Of a DNA stretch of 22,715 nt, positions 1 through 5,666 are shown one piece after another. Numbering within the stretch: position 1 is the first letter of the stretch; every line of letters begins with the position of its first letter. Below the pieces are notes generated by a model. The model saw only the letters and a list, made by a program, of their open reading frames with translations. It searched no databases and had not been told where the DNA came from. Origin of the DNA: a virus. The position numbers and the translations under genes were made by a program. The stretch covers positions 1-22,715 of the IMG/VR virus record IMGVR_UViG_3300027805_000941, one strand, 5' to 3'.

Positions 1-206
1 TAGGGGGATATGGGGGAAAATGATTACGAAGCCTGTTATTAATGTGCTCTATTACCCATACACATCTCCAAACACTATCTACACACGATCAAAAACTATT
101 TTTAGTAAGATTTATCTGTGGATAACTAGGCTATTTCTGTGGATAAGTCATCGTAAAGATGACCTAGGCGTAGCCATAACTTTGTGTAAAAATGGGGGTC
201 TATCCC
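1..206. other. Non-coding region with three DnaA-box-like repeats
   Basis: I see no convincing gene here; the open plus-strand frame beginning at 20 shows no promoter and no protein-like composition. The stretch is AT-rich. It carries perfect TGTGGATAA (reverse complement TTATCCACA, the strong bacterial DnaA box) at 117-125 and 138-146, with a third copy at 240-248 just inside the neighbouring gene. All three are extended to the 11-mer TCTGTGGATAA. Such a cluster is typical of replication origins that use host DnaA, but it could also be a regulatory region. No clear terminator follows the gene ending at 207. Confidence 0.5.
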
Positions 207-248
207 TTATAATTCGCCTATGTCAAGATAGTCATCATCTGTGGATAA
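117..248. repeat. TCTGTGGATAA repeat x3 (DnaA boxes), possible origin
   Basis: Three identical 11-base copies lie at 115-125, 136-146 and 238-248 in the same orientation. The first two are 21 bases apart, about two helical turns, which places them on the same DNA face. The core is an exact match to the high-affinity DnaA box. The third copy is inside the C-terminal codons of the 60-aa minus-strand gene, where it encodes Leu-Ser-Thr. The origin role is inference. Confidence 0.5.
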
Positions 249-389
249 GTTATCAAGAATAGTGTCTAGCAATGCACCTCTACGGAACATAGCATGGATA
301 TCTTCACCACTAACTTCTATTGATCCAAACTCAAATGTCAGGACATAGGTTCTATCTGGATATATCATATATCTGTATTTGTCTTTCAT
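207..389 (-). CDS. Hypothetical 60-aa protein, leaderless
   Basis: I do not recognise the family. The product is 60 aa and acidic toward its C-terminus (DDDYLDIGEL end), with a beta-rich N-terminal half. The start at 389 is supported by a TATAAT box at 401-396 that ends six bases before the ATG, so the transcript should begin on the A of the start codon. The gene follows a string of small genes on the same strand. Its last codons contain the third DnaA-box-like repeat. Function unknown. Confidence 0.6.
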   Translation of the reverse strand: MKDKYRYMIYPDRTYVLTFEFGSIEVSGEDIHAMFRRGALLDTILDNLSTDDDYLDIGEL

Positions 390-392
390 GTA

Positions 393-554
393 TTAATTAT
401 ATCTTATACTAGGGATTACGATGCTTGTTTTAAATTCCCCCAAAATTTTATAGCGAACCTTATTTACCTTAAAGACCTGCTTGTAGTGGTTATGCCATTC
501 GTAAGGGGTGTATATCTTCTCACCAATAGATGAGTCTATGATGAGCATCACCAT
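393..554 (-). CDS. Hypothetical 53-aa protein
   Basis: A small open frame reads MVMLIIDSS and ends SIRYN-TAA. The ATG sits directly after the TAG of the upstream 32-aa gene (TAGATG), as expected for translational coupling. The product is basic and rich in Tyr, Lys and Ile, with no recognisable domain. Its stop codon lies inside the TATAAT box of the next gene. I call it real because of the tight gene packing and the absence of any alternative in this stretch; conservation is unknown. Confidence 0.45.
   Translation of the reverse strand: MVMLIIDSSIGEKIYTPYEWHNHYKQVFKVNKVRYKILGEFKTSIVIPSIRYN
396..401 (-). promoter_or_regulatory. -10 box of a leaderless promoter
   Basis: TATAATTAATAC immediately precedes the ATG at 389, and the same 12 bases precede the pstS ATG at 3645. 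The last T of TATAAT is seven positions before the A of ATG. The box also contains the TAA stop of the upstream 53-aa gene. Confidence 0.6.
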
Positions 555-653
555 CTACTTACGGTCATCCCTGTTCCAGATGAACATAATGTACACAATC
601 GTAGCAATATAGGTAATCGCTAGTGCGTAGGATATGATATATGCTGGATTCAT
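555..653 (-). CDS. 32-aa single-pass membrane peptide
   Basis: The frame reads MNPAYIISYALAITYIATIV then a hydrophobic run, and ends with a basic/acidic tail (NRDDRK). Residues 4-25 would form one transmembrane helix. A strong Shine-Dalgarno (GAGGAGAG) precedes the ATG, and the start overlaps the stop of the 63-aa gene as ATGA. Tiny membrane peptides of this type are common in phage early regions. No function can be assigned. Confidence 0.5.
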   Translation of the reverse strand: MNPAYIISYALAITYIATIVYIMFIWNRDDRK

Positions 654-841
654 TTCTCTCCTCTAATAATGTCTATAAGTTCTTCAAGTTCTTGGTCAGT
701 TTCCCACCAAACCCCTAGCAGTTTGATAATCCGTTCACGTTCTTGTTCCTTGGCTATCTGTACAAATTCATCAATAGCCAGGACATCTTCCTTGCTAAAA
801 CTATTGTCTAGTACTAGCATGTTGTTCTCTACTTTGATCAT
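650..841 (-). CDS. Hypothetical 63-aa helical protein
   Basis: The protein is 63 aa and acidic, and its second half is mostly charged helix (KEQERERIIKLLG and ELEELIDII). No domain is recognised. The start codon overlaps the upstream stop (ATGA) and the stop overlaps the next start (ATGA), so the gene sits inside a translationally coupled string running from 1143 down to 393. It could be an interaction or coiled-coil protein. Confidence 0.6.
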   Translation of the reverse strand: MIKVENNMLVLDNSFSKEDVLAIDEFVQIAKEQERERIIKLLGVWWETDQELEELIDIIRGEK

Positions 842-1143
842 GGCTTCTTCCTGTATACCGCTTTTTTCTCTAGATACTTCTCAGTCCAACCATACAGCAG
901 ACCAAGAATAAAGACAACCGCACCCATACCCATAAGGGTTACGAAGAACTGGAATGCCTGTGGATTAGATAGTAGCCAGTATAGGAACAGGATAAGCATA
1001 CCTGCTAGGCCAATACCGATAGCCACTAGGCTAACATAAAAAACTACCTTGGCAATGATTATCTTGGTTTCATTCACCATTTGAGCTATCTTTGAACCCA
1101 TCTGGTAGATTGTCTGTGTTATATTGCTCTTTGTCCATCTCAT
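838..1143 (-). CDS. Membrane protein, two transmembrane helices
   Basis: This is a 101-aa protein with an amphipathic N-terminal third, two long hydrophobic segments at about residues 32-59 and 65-86, and a basic C-terminal tail (EKKAVYRKKP). The topology would leave both ends on the same side of the membrane. A GGAGAA Shine-Dalgarno lies upstream of the ATG at 1143. No family is recognised. It lies in the early-type operon driven from the consensus promoter near 1943-1971. A holin-like or superinfection-exclusion role is possible but unproven. Confidence 0.6.
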   Translation of the reverse strand: MRWTKSNITQTIYQMGSKIAQMVNETKIIIAKVVFYVSLVAIGIGLAGMLILFLYWLLSNPQAFQFFVTLMGMGAVVFILGLLYGWTEKYLEKKAVYRKKP

Positions 1144-1176
1144 ATTTCTCCTTAAATTGAACCTTTTATTGAACCA

Positions 1177-1425
1177 TTACTGGTTATTGTTTGAACCCTT
1201 GATCTGGGCTATAAGTTTAGGCGTTACCATTACCTTCTGGTAGTCGCCATTGGCATTCTCTAGAAGTATCTTTACGATGCGGTCACGATCTGCCTGTAGA
1301 ATAGCATCAACATACTCATTGAGCCAGATAGTAGTTGAACCATCTGGTAGGGTGTAGACAATGCCTGGCTCTGGCCTGGCATGCTTGTTCATGATACTAA
1401 ACTTCTTGTCGATTGGCTCTCTCAT
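1177..1425 (-). CDS. Hypothetical 82-aa protein
   Basis: The protein is 82 aa, soluble and of unknown family. It has a short aromatic/acidic centre (YTLPDGSTTIWLNEYVDAI) followed by a helix with a DRDR-type charged patch. The ATG at 1425 overlaps the TAA of the upstream glycosylase-like gene as TAATG. A short gap separates it from the membrane-protein gene that follows. Nothing in the sequence points to a particular role. Confidence 0.6.
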   Translation of the reverse strand: MREPIDKKFSIMNKHARPEPGIVYTLPDGSTTIWLNEYVDAILQADRDRIVKILLENANGDYQKVMVTPKLIAQIKGSNNNQ

Positions 1426-1907
1426 TATGCAGCCTGCTTGTGAGTAACCCAGTAGTACTGGCAGCGGTCGCAGCAGGGTTCATTGTTCTTGGAAACAACG
1501 GCGGTAGAGAAGTCAAAGTAGTAGTCTGGGTCTTTACGATACAGGTTTGCTTTGTGTGTAGTTGTCACACGTGCCATAACCTTTTTGTCGTCCATCCAGA
1601 AAGGCATACCATAACCCCAGTCCTGATATGCTCTCTCGTTTAGTTCCTGTAGATTACGAAGGTTGTTCTCTGTCTTGATGCCACGCTTGTTGGCTTCTTC
1701 AATCATGACCATAGCATACTGGTATAGTCCCATCTCAAAGCCTTTCCACATCTTGACTGCTGGATGGTTACGCCATCCTGCTTTAGGGTCGTTCGATGAT
1801 AGTACCTTGAGGATCTGGTAGCACTCTAGAATTTGCTTGTTAAGACGCTTATTGTCTAAAGCTTGGGCGGTGTTATAAAATGATTTGAATGGAAGAAAAG
1901 TTTGCAT
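1425..1907 (-). CDS. Pyrimidine dimer DNA glycosylase-like protein (MSMEG_6728 family)
   Basis: The N-terminus (MQTFLPFKSFYNTAQALDNKRL, then KQ, a helix and GWRNHPAVKMWKG) matches the pattern of the Pyr_excise/MSMEG_6728 family, relatives of T4 endonuclease V that excise UV photoproducts. In this family the conserved block is 'QTFLP...A..LD.KRL.KQ...' followed by 'W.NHP...MW.G', and all of it is visible in residues 1-55. The C-terminal part has a CDRC-type cysteine pair that may bind metal. Length 160 aa fits. The first gene of its operon, it has a consensus promoter and an AAAGGAC Shine-Dalgarno. DNA repair is the family role; activity here is inferred. Confidence 0.65.
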   Translation of the reverse strand: MQTFLPFKSFYNTAQALDNKRLNKQILECYQILKVLSSNDPKAGWRNHPAVKMWKGFEMGLYQYAMVMIEEANKRGIKTENNLRNLQELNERAYQDWGYGMPFWMDDKKVMARVTTTHKANLYRKDPDYYFDFSTAVVSKNNEPCCDRCQYYWVTHKQAA

Positions 1908-1942
1908 GTTTGTCCTTTGTTTAACGGAAACTTTATATATTA

Positions 1943-1971
1943 ATTATACCCTTATACGAGGGAATTGTCAA
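1943..1971 (-). promoter_or_regulatory. Consensus sigma70-type promoter
   Basis: On the minus strand TTGACA (1971-1966) is followed by a 17-base spacer and TATAAT (1948-1943), a perfect match to the vegetative consensus. The predicted start near 1936 leaves a leader of about 29 bases with a Shine-Dalgarno before the glycosylase-like gene at 1907. Confidence 0.75.
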
Positions 1972-2188
1972 GCCATTGGCTCAGAAGATCTTGCATCTGG
2001 ATAGAGTTTAGTTGCTCAAAGTCTTCTACGATATCGGGTGCAATGTTATCCCTCAATAGCTCCATAGTTCGCTTCATCTGGACAGCAGGGTTATTGGTAG
2101 CGGATACAGACATTACGAGCATGGCTGGAAGAGTCTGGAGATATGGGACGATGGCAGAAAAGCCTTCAGTTTTTAGTTCTACTAACAT
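1952..2188 (-). CDS. Hypothetical 78-aa protein
   Basis: This is a 78-aa acidic, mainly helical protein with no domain I recognise. Its C-terminal half (PDIVEDFEQLNSIQMQDLLSQW) resembles short helical phage proteins, but this is not enough to name a family. It has its own consensus promoter (2226-2254) and an AAAGGAA Shine-Dalgarno. Its 3' end overlaps the -35 element of the next gene's promoter. Confidence 0.6.
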   Translation of the reverse strand: MLVELKTEGFSAIVPYLQTLPAMLVMSVSATNNPAVQMKRTMELLRDNIAPDIVEDFEQLNSIQMQDLLSQWLDNSLV

Positions 2189-2225
2189 GGGTATTCCTTT
2201 ATATAGTGGGGATGTTGGTTATACC

Positions 2226-2254
2226 AGTATACAGGAGAATAGGCCTTGTGTCAA
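2226..2254 (-). promoter_or_regulatory. Consensus sigma70-type promoter
   Basis: TTGACA (2254-2249), a 17-base spacer and TATACT (2231-2226) on the minus strand. The same two hexamers and spacing occur at 18405-18433. The predicted start near 2219 gives a leader of about 31 bases to the ATG at 2188. Confidence 0.75.
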
Positions 2255-2271
2255 GGCTTTGGTTCTCTTAT

Positions 2272-2300
2272 TTACCGCCGAACTTTTACCGCCCGAACTT
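2272..2300. repeat. Imperfect 14/15-bp tandem duplication across a stop codon
   Basis: Plus-strand TTACCGCCGAACTT is followed directly by TTACCGCCCGAACTT. Read on the minus strand, the copy at 2286-2300 encodes Lys-Phe-Gly-Arg-stop of the HNH gene, and the copy at 2272-2285 lies just after the stop with one base fewer. Confidence 0.6.
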
Positions 2301-2765
2301 ATGTAGGTATTCTATCGAAGCGTTCTTTATGTTGTTGCAGTAGCCATGCGACGGTCTTACGTTATCTAGCGTATCCGAACCGCCTTTAGACAGTGGGTGT
2401 ATGTGATCGATTTGTAATCCAGACTCCCATCCTGGCTTGCCACATTGACGAGGTGCATCAAAGTTAATAGGCTTATTACAAATATGGCAATCTGTTCCAT
2501 ATAAATCAATTACTTCTTGGTCAGTGTAATATCCATATTCTAGACCCATGCTCCTCGCCCTTGATCTACCGTGAGAGCGGTCATGCCTTAGTCCCTGAGC
2601 CTTACGCCAAGCTCTACGAAGCACGTTAATTTCTTTATTACGAAGGGCACGTTGCGTTTTCCAGTGATGCTTCATAGCATCTCGACAAGGTTCACAGGGC
2701 AACTCGTTTTGTTTACGAGTGTGCCATCTATACCCCGAAAGCGTACCGTGAATGTTATTATCCAT
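2286..2765 (-). CDS. HNH endonuclease
   Basis: The protein is 159 aa. The N-terminal part is basic with a CEPC pair and many Arg/Lys/His residues, suited to DNA contact. The HNH core follows: a CHIC zinc knuckle near residue 93, then IDHIHPLSKGGSDTLDN with the D-H pair, then a second Cys (GYCN) and closing basic residues. Phage HNH proteins are either free-standing homing endonucleases or packaging nucleases; no terminase is adjacent, so a homing-type nuclease is more likely. The start at 2765 has only a weak Shine-Dalgarno. The 3' end is duplicated in tandem (see the repeat at 2272-2300). Confidence 0.85.
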   Translation of the reverse strand: MDNNIHGTLSGYRWHTRKQNELPCEPCRDAMKHHWKTQRALRNKEINVLRRAWRKAQGLRHDRSHGRSRARSMGLEYGYYTDQEVIDLYGTDCHICNKPINFDAPRQCGKPGWESGLQIDHIHPLSKGGSDTLDNVRPSHGYCNNIKNASIEYLHKFGR

Positions 2766-2780
2766 TAGGTTTATCTATCA

Positions 2781-3005
2781 CTATGATATATTGGCGATTG
2801 CCTTATCAAGACCGTTAGCGATCTCAAAGTTTTGTGCACAGAGTTGGTGGTCACACACACCGTCAGCATTGAAGTCTTCGCATATCTTTGCCGATAGAAG
2901 TTTGCTCATTGTCTCTAGGGCAGCCTTGTACCCCTTGTTATACTCTGCCTGTCCCCAATTTTCGAAGTCAGAGAGTTTCATGTTTGCTATGTTGTTAAAA
3001 TCCAT
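2781..3005 (-). CDS. Hypothetical 74-aa Cys-containing protein
   Basis: This is a 74-aa soluble protein. The N-terminal half carries an alternating Gly/Tyr helix segment (WGQAEYNKGYKAALETM), and a stretch at about residues 42-57 has three cysteines (ICEDF, VCDHQ, LCAQ) that could bind a metal. No family is recognised. The start at 3005 is supported by an AAAGGAA Shine-Dalgarno. It lies between the transglycosylase-like gene and the HNH gene on the same strand. Confidence 0.55.
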   Translation of the reverse strand: MDFNNIANMKLSDFENWGQAEYNKGYKAALETMSKLLSAKICEDFNADGVCDHQLCAQNFEIANGLDKAIANIS

Positions 3006-3019
3006 AATGTTCCTTTAGT

Positions 3020-3535
3020 TTATTTTGGAAACTTTTTCATCCAGGACTTTGTCCTGTCTGTTAGTCCATGCCAAGCAGACCAGTTCTTTCCACCATTAGA
3101 CATCTCGTAAGCAATCTTGGCATTGACATACGGATCAAAGAGGTCTTTGTTATCATTAAGACCGAATTGCTTTAGCCTTGCTGGACCTAGTGAGCCAATC
3201 ATGTTGATTTGGAATAGACCGTATGAGTTGTCCCCTGTATTGCTATTACGATTGTGTGCCATTGGTCTTCCTGTAGATTCCTTCATGGCTGTACCCCAAG
3301 CTTCCCTGAGATCCTGTCCACGGAAACCAACCGAATAGAGAATGCTCTTTAGCTTTGTTCCAGAAAGATAAGTCTTCTTTGTGTAGACTGGCTTTATGCT
3401 TTCCATAAACTTGACGCTGCCATCTGTCTTTACGACTGCCTGCTCAACGTCCTGAGTTTCTGCATATGCCACATTAGTTGCTGCCAGAGGCAAAATAAAC
3501 AGGGCAATGGCTAATTGTACTTTACGCTTATTCAT
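3020..3535 (-). CDS. Secreted lytic transglycosylase-like protein
   Basis: With the start at 3535 the product is 171 aa. Residues 1-25 are a classic signal peptide (KRK, hydrophobic core, AYA cleavage site). The C-terminal half looks like an SLT/goose-lysozyme fold: the catalytic Glu candidate is E86 in AMKESTG, followed by the SYGLFQI signature at 104-110 and the helix DPYVNAKIAYEM. An alternative upstream start at 3622 would spoil the signal peptide. A TATAAT box ends seven bases before this ATG, so the mRNA is probably leaderless. A phage muralytic enzyme exported through Sec is compatible with late lysis or cell-wall remodelling. The gene is divergent from pstS. Confidence 0.75.
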   Translation of the reverse strand: MNKRKVQLAIALFILPLAATNVAYAETQDVEQAVVKTDGSVKFMESIKPVYTKKTYLSGTKLKSILYSVGFRGQDLREAWGTAMKESTGRPMAHNRNSNTGDNSYGLFQINMIGSLGPARLKQFGLNDNKDLFDPYVNAKIAYEMSNGGKNWSAWHGLTDRTKSWMKKFPK

Positions 3536-3542
3536 AGATACA

Positions 3543-3548
3543 ATTATA
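3543..3548 (-). promoter_or_regulatory. -10 box of a leaderless promoter
   Basis: TGGTATAAT (extended -10) on the minus strand, seven bases from the ATG at 3535. A weak TAGACA lies 18 bases further upstream. Confidence 0.6.
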
Positions 3549-3604
3549 CCATTGGAAAGACACCCATGTCTACCCCCAGAAAAATTCTTTGTTTGTTTAG
3601 ATTC

Positions 3605-3621
3605 TGTTAACCAAGTTAACA
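3605..3621. promoter_or_regulatory. Operator-like dyad TGTTAAC-CAA-GTTAACA upstream of pstS
   Basis: A perfect 7-base inverted repeat with a 3-base spacer. It covers the position where the -35 element of the pstS promoter should be (about 3610-3615), and no -35 hexamer is present there. The same bases can be read as a direct repeat of GTTAAC with a 9-base period, so a response-regulator (Pho-type) site is possible. Which protein binds is unknown. Confidence 0.5.
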
Positions 3622-3632
3622 AAAAGTATTCC

Positions 3633-3638
3633 TATAAT
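3633..3638 (+). promoter_or_regulatory. -10 box of the leaderless pstS promoter
   Basis: TATAATTAATAC is followed directly by the ATG at 3645; the last T of the box is at -7 relative to the A of ATG. Confidence 0.65.
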
Positions 3639-3644
3639 TAATAC

Positions 3645-4685
3645 ATGACTAATTCATTTATCCCAAAGGTACGCACTAGCGTAGCCATCATTGCCACCAT
3701 CCTATCACTAGGAATGGTCTCAACTTCGGTTGTTCCTGCTCAAGCAAAGACATCTATCGTTAGCGGTGGATCTTCTTTTGCCAACAGCATCATCAGCACC
3801 TGTGCTCAGGCATACAAGACTGACACTATCACCTATGCTTCAACTGGTTCTGGGACTGGACGAAACAACTTTCTGACTGGGACATATGACTTCGGGGCAT
3901 CTGATTCTCCATACGCTGCAACAGCAAAGAAGCCAGAAAACTTTACCTATGTTCCTCTAGTTGGTGGTCCGATTGCTATCGTGTTCAACGTTGATGGCGT
4001 TAGCTCACTCAACCTAACCGCCAAAGTTCTAGGTGGTATTATGAATGGCCGTTACACAACTTGGAACGACGAGGCTATTCAGTCACTAAATCCAAAGGCA
4101 AAACTTCCTAACACAAAGATCAATGTCTACTACCGTTCGGATACTTCTGGCACAACTCAGAACTTTGCTAACTACCTTCGTGGTAATGGTGCTTCTGGTT
4201 GGAAAGACAACGGAGCTTGGTCAAACGCTTCAAGCCAGTCTGCACCAGTAGGTAGCGGTGCAGCAAACTCTCAACTTTTGGTTGCTGGTGTTGCTACAAC
4301 CAAGAACTCAATTGGCTATGCTGACCTGTCTGATGTCGCTGCAAAGGGTTTGCCTTTTGCTGCACTTCGCAACCCATTGGGTCAGTATGTTAAGCCATCT
4401 GTAAAGGCATCGTCAGTGTTCCTATCTGTTCAAAAGGTAGGCTCAAATGGGATTCTTGAGATTGACTACAAGAAGGCTGTTCGTGGTGGTTACAACGCTT
4501 CACTAGTAACCTACGCCCTAGCACCAACTGCTTCAGCAAACAACGCTAAGGGAACTGCAATAAGAAAGTTTCTAACCTATCTAATCAACACTTGCTCACC
4601 TTCAAAGGCTTCTGGACTCAATTACACACCACTATCTGGTGCACTAAAGGCAAAGGCTTTGAGGTTAGTCGCCACCGTTAAGTAG
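3645..4685 (+). CDS. pstS: Phosphate ABC transporter substrate-binding protein (PstS-like)
   Basis: This 346-aa protein starts with a Sec signal peptide (R10, hydrophobic core, AQA-K cleavage at about 34). The mature part shows the PstS phosphate-binding blocks: SGGSSF at 40-45, STGSGTGR at 66-73, FGASDSP at 83-89 and YRSDTSGTT at 163-171. Cys53 near the first block and a second Cys near the C-terminus may form a disulfide. PstS delivers phosphate to the host PstCAB transporter; no pstC, pstA or pstB is present, so the phage would rely on host partners. Phage pstS is known as an auxiliary metabolic gene in marine viruses. The promoter is leaderless with a dyad over the -35 site. No lipobox is visible, so membrane anchoring is unclear. 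Confidence 0.88.
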   Translation: MTNSFIPKVRTSVAIIATILSLGMVSTSVVPAQAKTSIVSGGSSFANSIISTCAQAYKTDTITYASTGSGTGRNNFLTGTYDFGASDSPYAATAKKPENFTYVPLVGGPIAIVFNVDGVSSLNLTAKVLGGIMNGRYTTWNDEAIQSLNPKAKLPNTKINVYYRSDTSGTTQNFANYLRGNGASGWKDNGAWSNASSQSAPVGSGAANSQLLVAGVATTKNSIGYADLSDVAAKGLPFAALRNPLGQYVKPSVKASSVFLSVQKVGSNGILEIDYKKAVRGGYNASLVTYALAPTASANNAKGTAIRKFLTYLINTCSPSKASGLNYTPLSGALKAKALRLVATVK

Positions 4686-4698
4686 ATGCAAATAGTGC

Positions 4699-4704
4699 TA
4701 TAAT
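4699..4704 (+). promoter_or_regulatory. -10 box of a leaderless promoter
   Basis: TGCTATAAT (extended -10) followed by six bases and the ATG at 4711. Confidence 0.6.
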
Positions 4705-4710
4705 TATAGA

Positions 4711-4917
4711 ATGGATTCTGAAGAAATTCTATATGAGCTAACCAGGCTAATTAATGTTATTGGCCCTGCTAGCGAACAGGTATTTGACCTTGCTGTTGCA
4801 TATCAAAGGATTGTGTTCTTTGAAAAGTTGAGAATGCTTCTTGCTCAAAAAGACTTGGCTGGCGATCAGACCGCCGTTGATGTTCTTAACTGGGCATATC
4901 AAGCATTAGCAGAATAA
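4711..4917 (+). CDS. Hypothetical 68-aa helical protein
   Basis: The protein is 68 aa, acidic and predicted to be almost entirely helical, with no Cys and no membrane segment. No family is recognised. It is preceded by its own TATAAT box spaced for a leaderless transcript and followed within 20 bases by another leaderless gene, so it may be expressed as a separate unit. It lies between pstS and the fibre-like genes. Confidence 0.65.
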   Translation: MDSEEILYELTRLINVIGPASEQVFDLAVAYQRIVFFEKLRMLLAQKDLAGDQTAVDVLNWAYQALAE

Positions 4918-4925
4918 AAATGCTG

Positions 4926-4931
4926 TATAAT
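4926..4931 (+). promoter_or_regulatory. -10 box of a leaderless promoter
   Basis: TATAATTAATTT directly precedes the ATG at 4938. The last T of TATAAT is at -7 relative to the A of ATG. Confidence 0.65.
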
Positions 4932-4937
4932 TAATTT

Positions 4938-5219
4938 ATGACTGTACACGCACTTACCACCCTTAGCGACTCTATTGCTGTTCGCCTTAGCCCTGTTGGA
5001 ATTCACTCTGGTGTTGACATTACCCTTCAAAATGTAAATGCAACTGCATACGTTTACGTAGGTAATGAAAGTGTAACCACATCTAACTATGGTTTTAGGA
5101 TTATGCCTAACCACTCAATCTCTTGGGAACTATCTGGATCGGACTCTCTATACGCTGTGTCTAACATCAATGGATCATCCGTTGCTGTGATTCAAACAAG
5201 CCTTGAGGCTGGCTTCTAA
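4938..5219 (+). CDS. Small virion-associated beta-rich protein
   Basis: The 93-aa protein is nearly all beta strand. It has a pattern I associate with small actinophage virion proteins: VDITLQNVNATAYVYVGNE, then TSNYGFRIMPNHSISWEL, then DSLYAV and a C-terminal AVIQTSLE. Such proteins decorate heads or tails, but the exact position is not deducible. The TAA overlaps the ATG of the next fibre-like gene (TAATG), so the two are translated together. The promoter is leaderless. Confidence 0.6.
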   Translation: MTVHALTTLSDSIAVRLSPVGIHSGVDITLQNVNATAYVYVGNESVTTSNYGFRIMPNHSISWELSGSDSLYAVSNINGSSVAVIQTSLEAGF

Positions 5220-5665
5220 TGGCCAGATTTACCCACCCAGCCTTTGGCAACACTGATGGACTAACCACTGAGATTAAGTCTTACAATTCAGTTTGGTCTG
5301 GAACTGGACTAGCGTTTACAAATACTCCTGTAACAGCAAGTTATATTAAGATTGGCAATCTAGTTATTGTTCAGATTGATGTTGTGTTTACAAATGTCTC
5401 TAACTTTGGTACTGGACAATATTCTCTTACCTTGCCGTTTCCATCCAAGTATCACACAGATGTTTATGGTGGTTCTGTTCACGACATTACGAACCAAGGC
5501 GTTGACCACTACAGCATTAAGGGCCACTTGTCTGACGGAAGTTCTACTTTTACAATTTGGAACATAAAGAGTTCTGCTGCCGATGAACCATTCGATCACA
5601 ATAGTCCAGTTGGCCTTACAACCTCAGACAAGTTCCACATGTCTTTCTCGTACATCTGCGAGTAG
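5219..5665 (+). CDS. Fibre-like structural protein
   Basis: The protein is 148 aa with the composition of a phage fibre tip or baseplate beta-sandwich: a W-S-G-T-G-L-A-F segment, YIKIGNLVIVQIDVVFTNVS, and GTGQYSLTLPFPSKY. This 'YiKiG.lV ... nfGtGqYsltLPF' layout recurs in tail-fibre and collar proteins of many tailed phages. No chaperone or catalytic domain is seen. It is coupled to the preceding beta-rich gene and followed by a glycosyltransferase, so the three may form one virion or surface module. Confidence 0.6.
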   Translation: MARFTHPAFGNTDGLTTEIKSYNSVWSGTGLAFTNTPVTASYIKIGNLVIVQIDVVFTNVSNFGTGQYSLTLPFPSKYHTDVYGGSVHDITNQGVDHYSIKGHLSDGSSTFTIWNIKSSAADEPFDHNSPVGLTTSDKFHMSFSYICE

Positions 5666-5666
5666 C

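Noticed and set aside
20-262. Plus-strand open frame of 80 codons
   Set aside because: It crosses the DnaA-box repeats, which give repeated Leu-Trp-Ile, has no promoter, and its end overlaps a better-supported leaderless gene on the minus strand.
669-911. Plus-strand Ser-rich frame
   Set aside because: It is antisense to two coupled minus-strand genes and has no ribosome site.
3536-3622. Longer start of the transglycosylase-like gene at 3622
   Set aside because: The extension precedes a clean signal peptide and lies over the promoter; the ATG at 3535 fits the -10 box.
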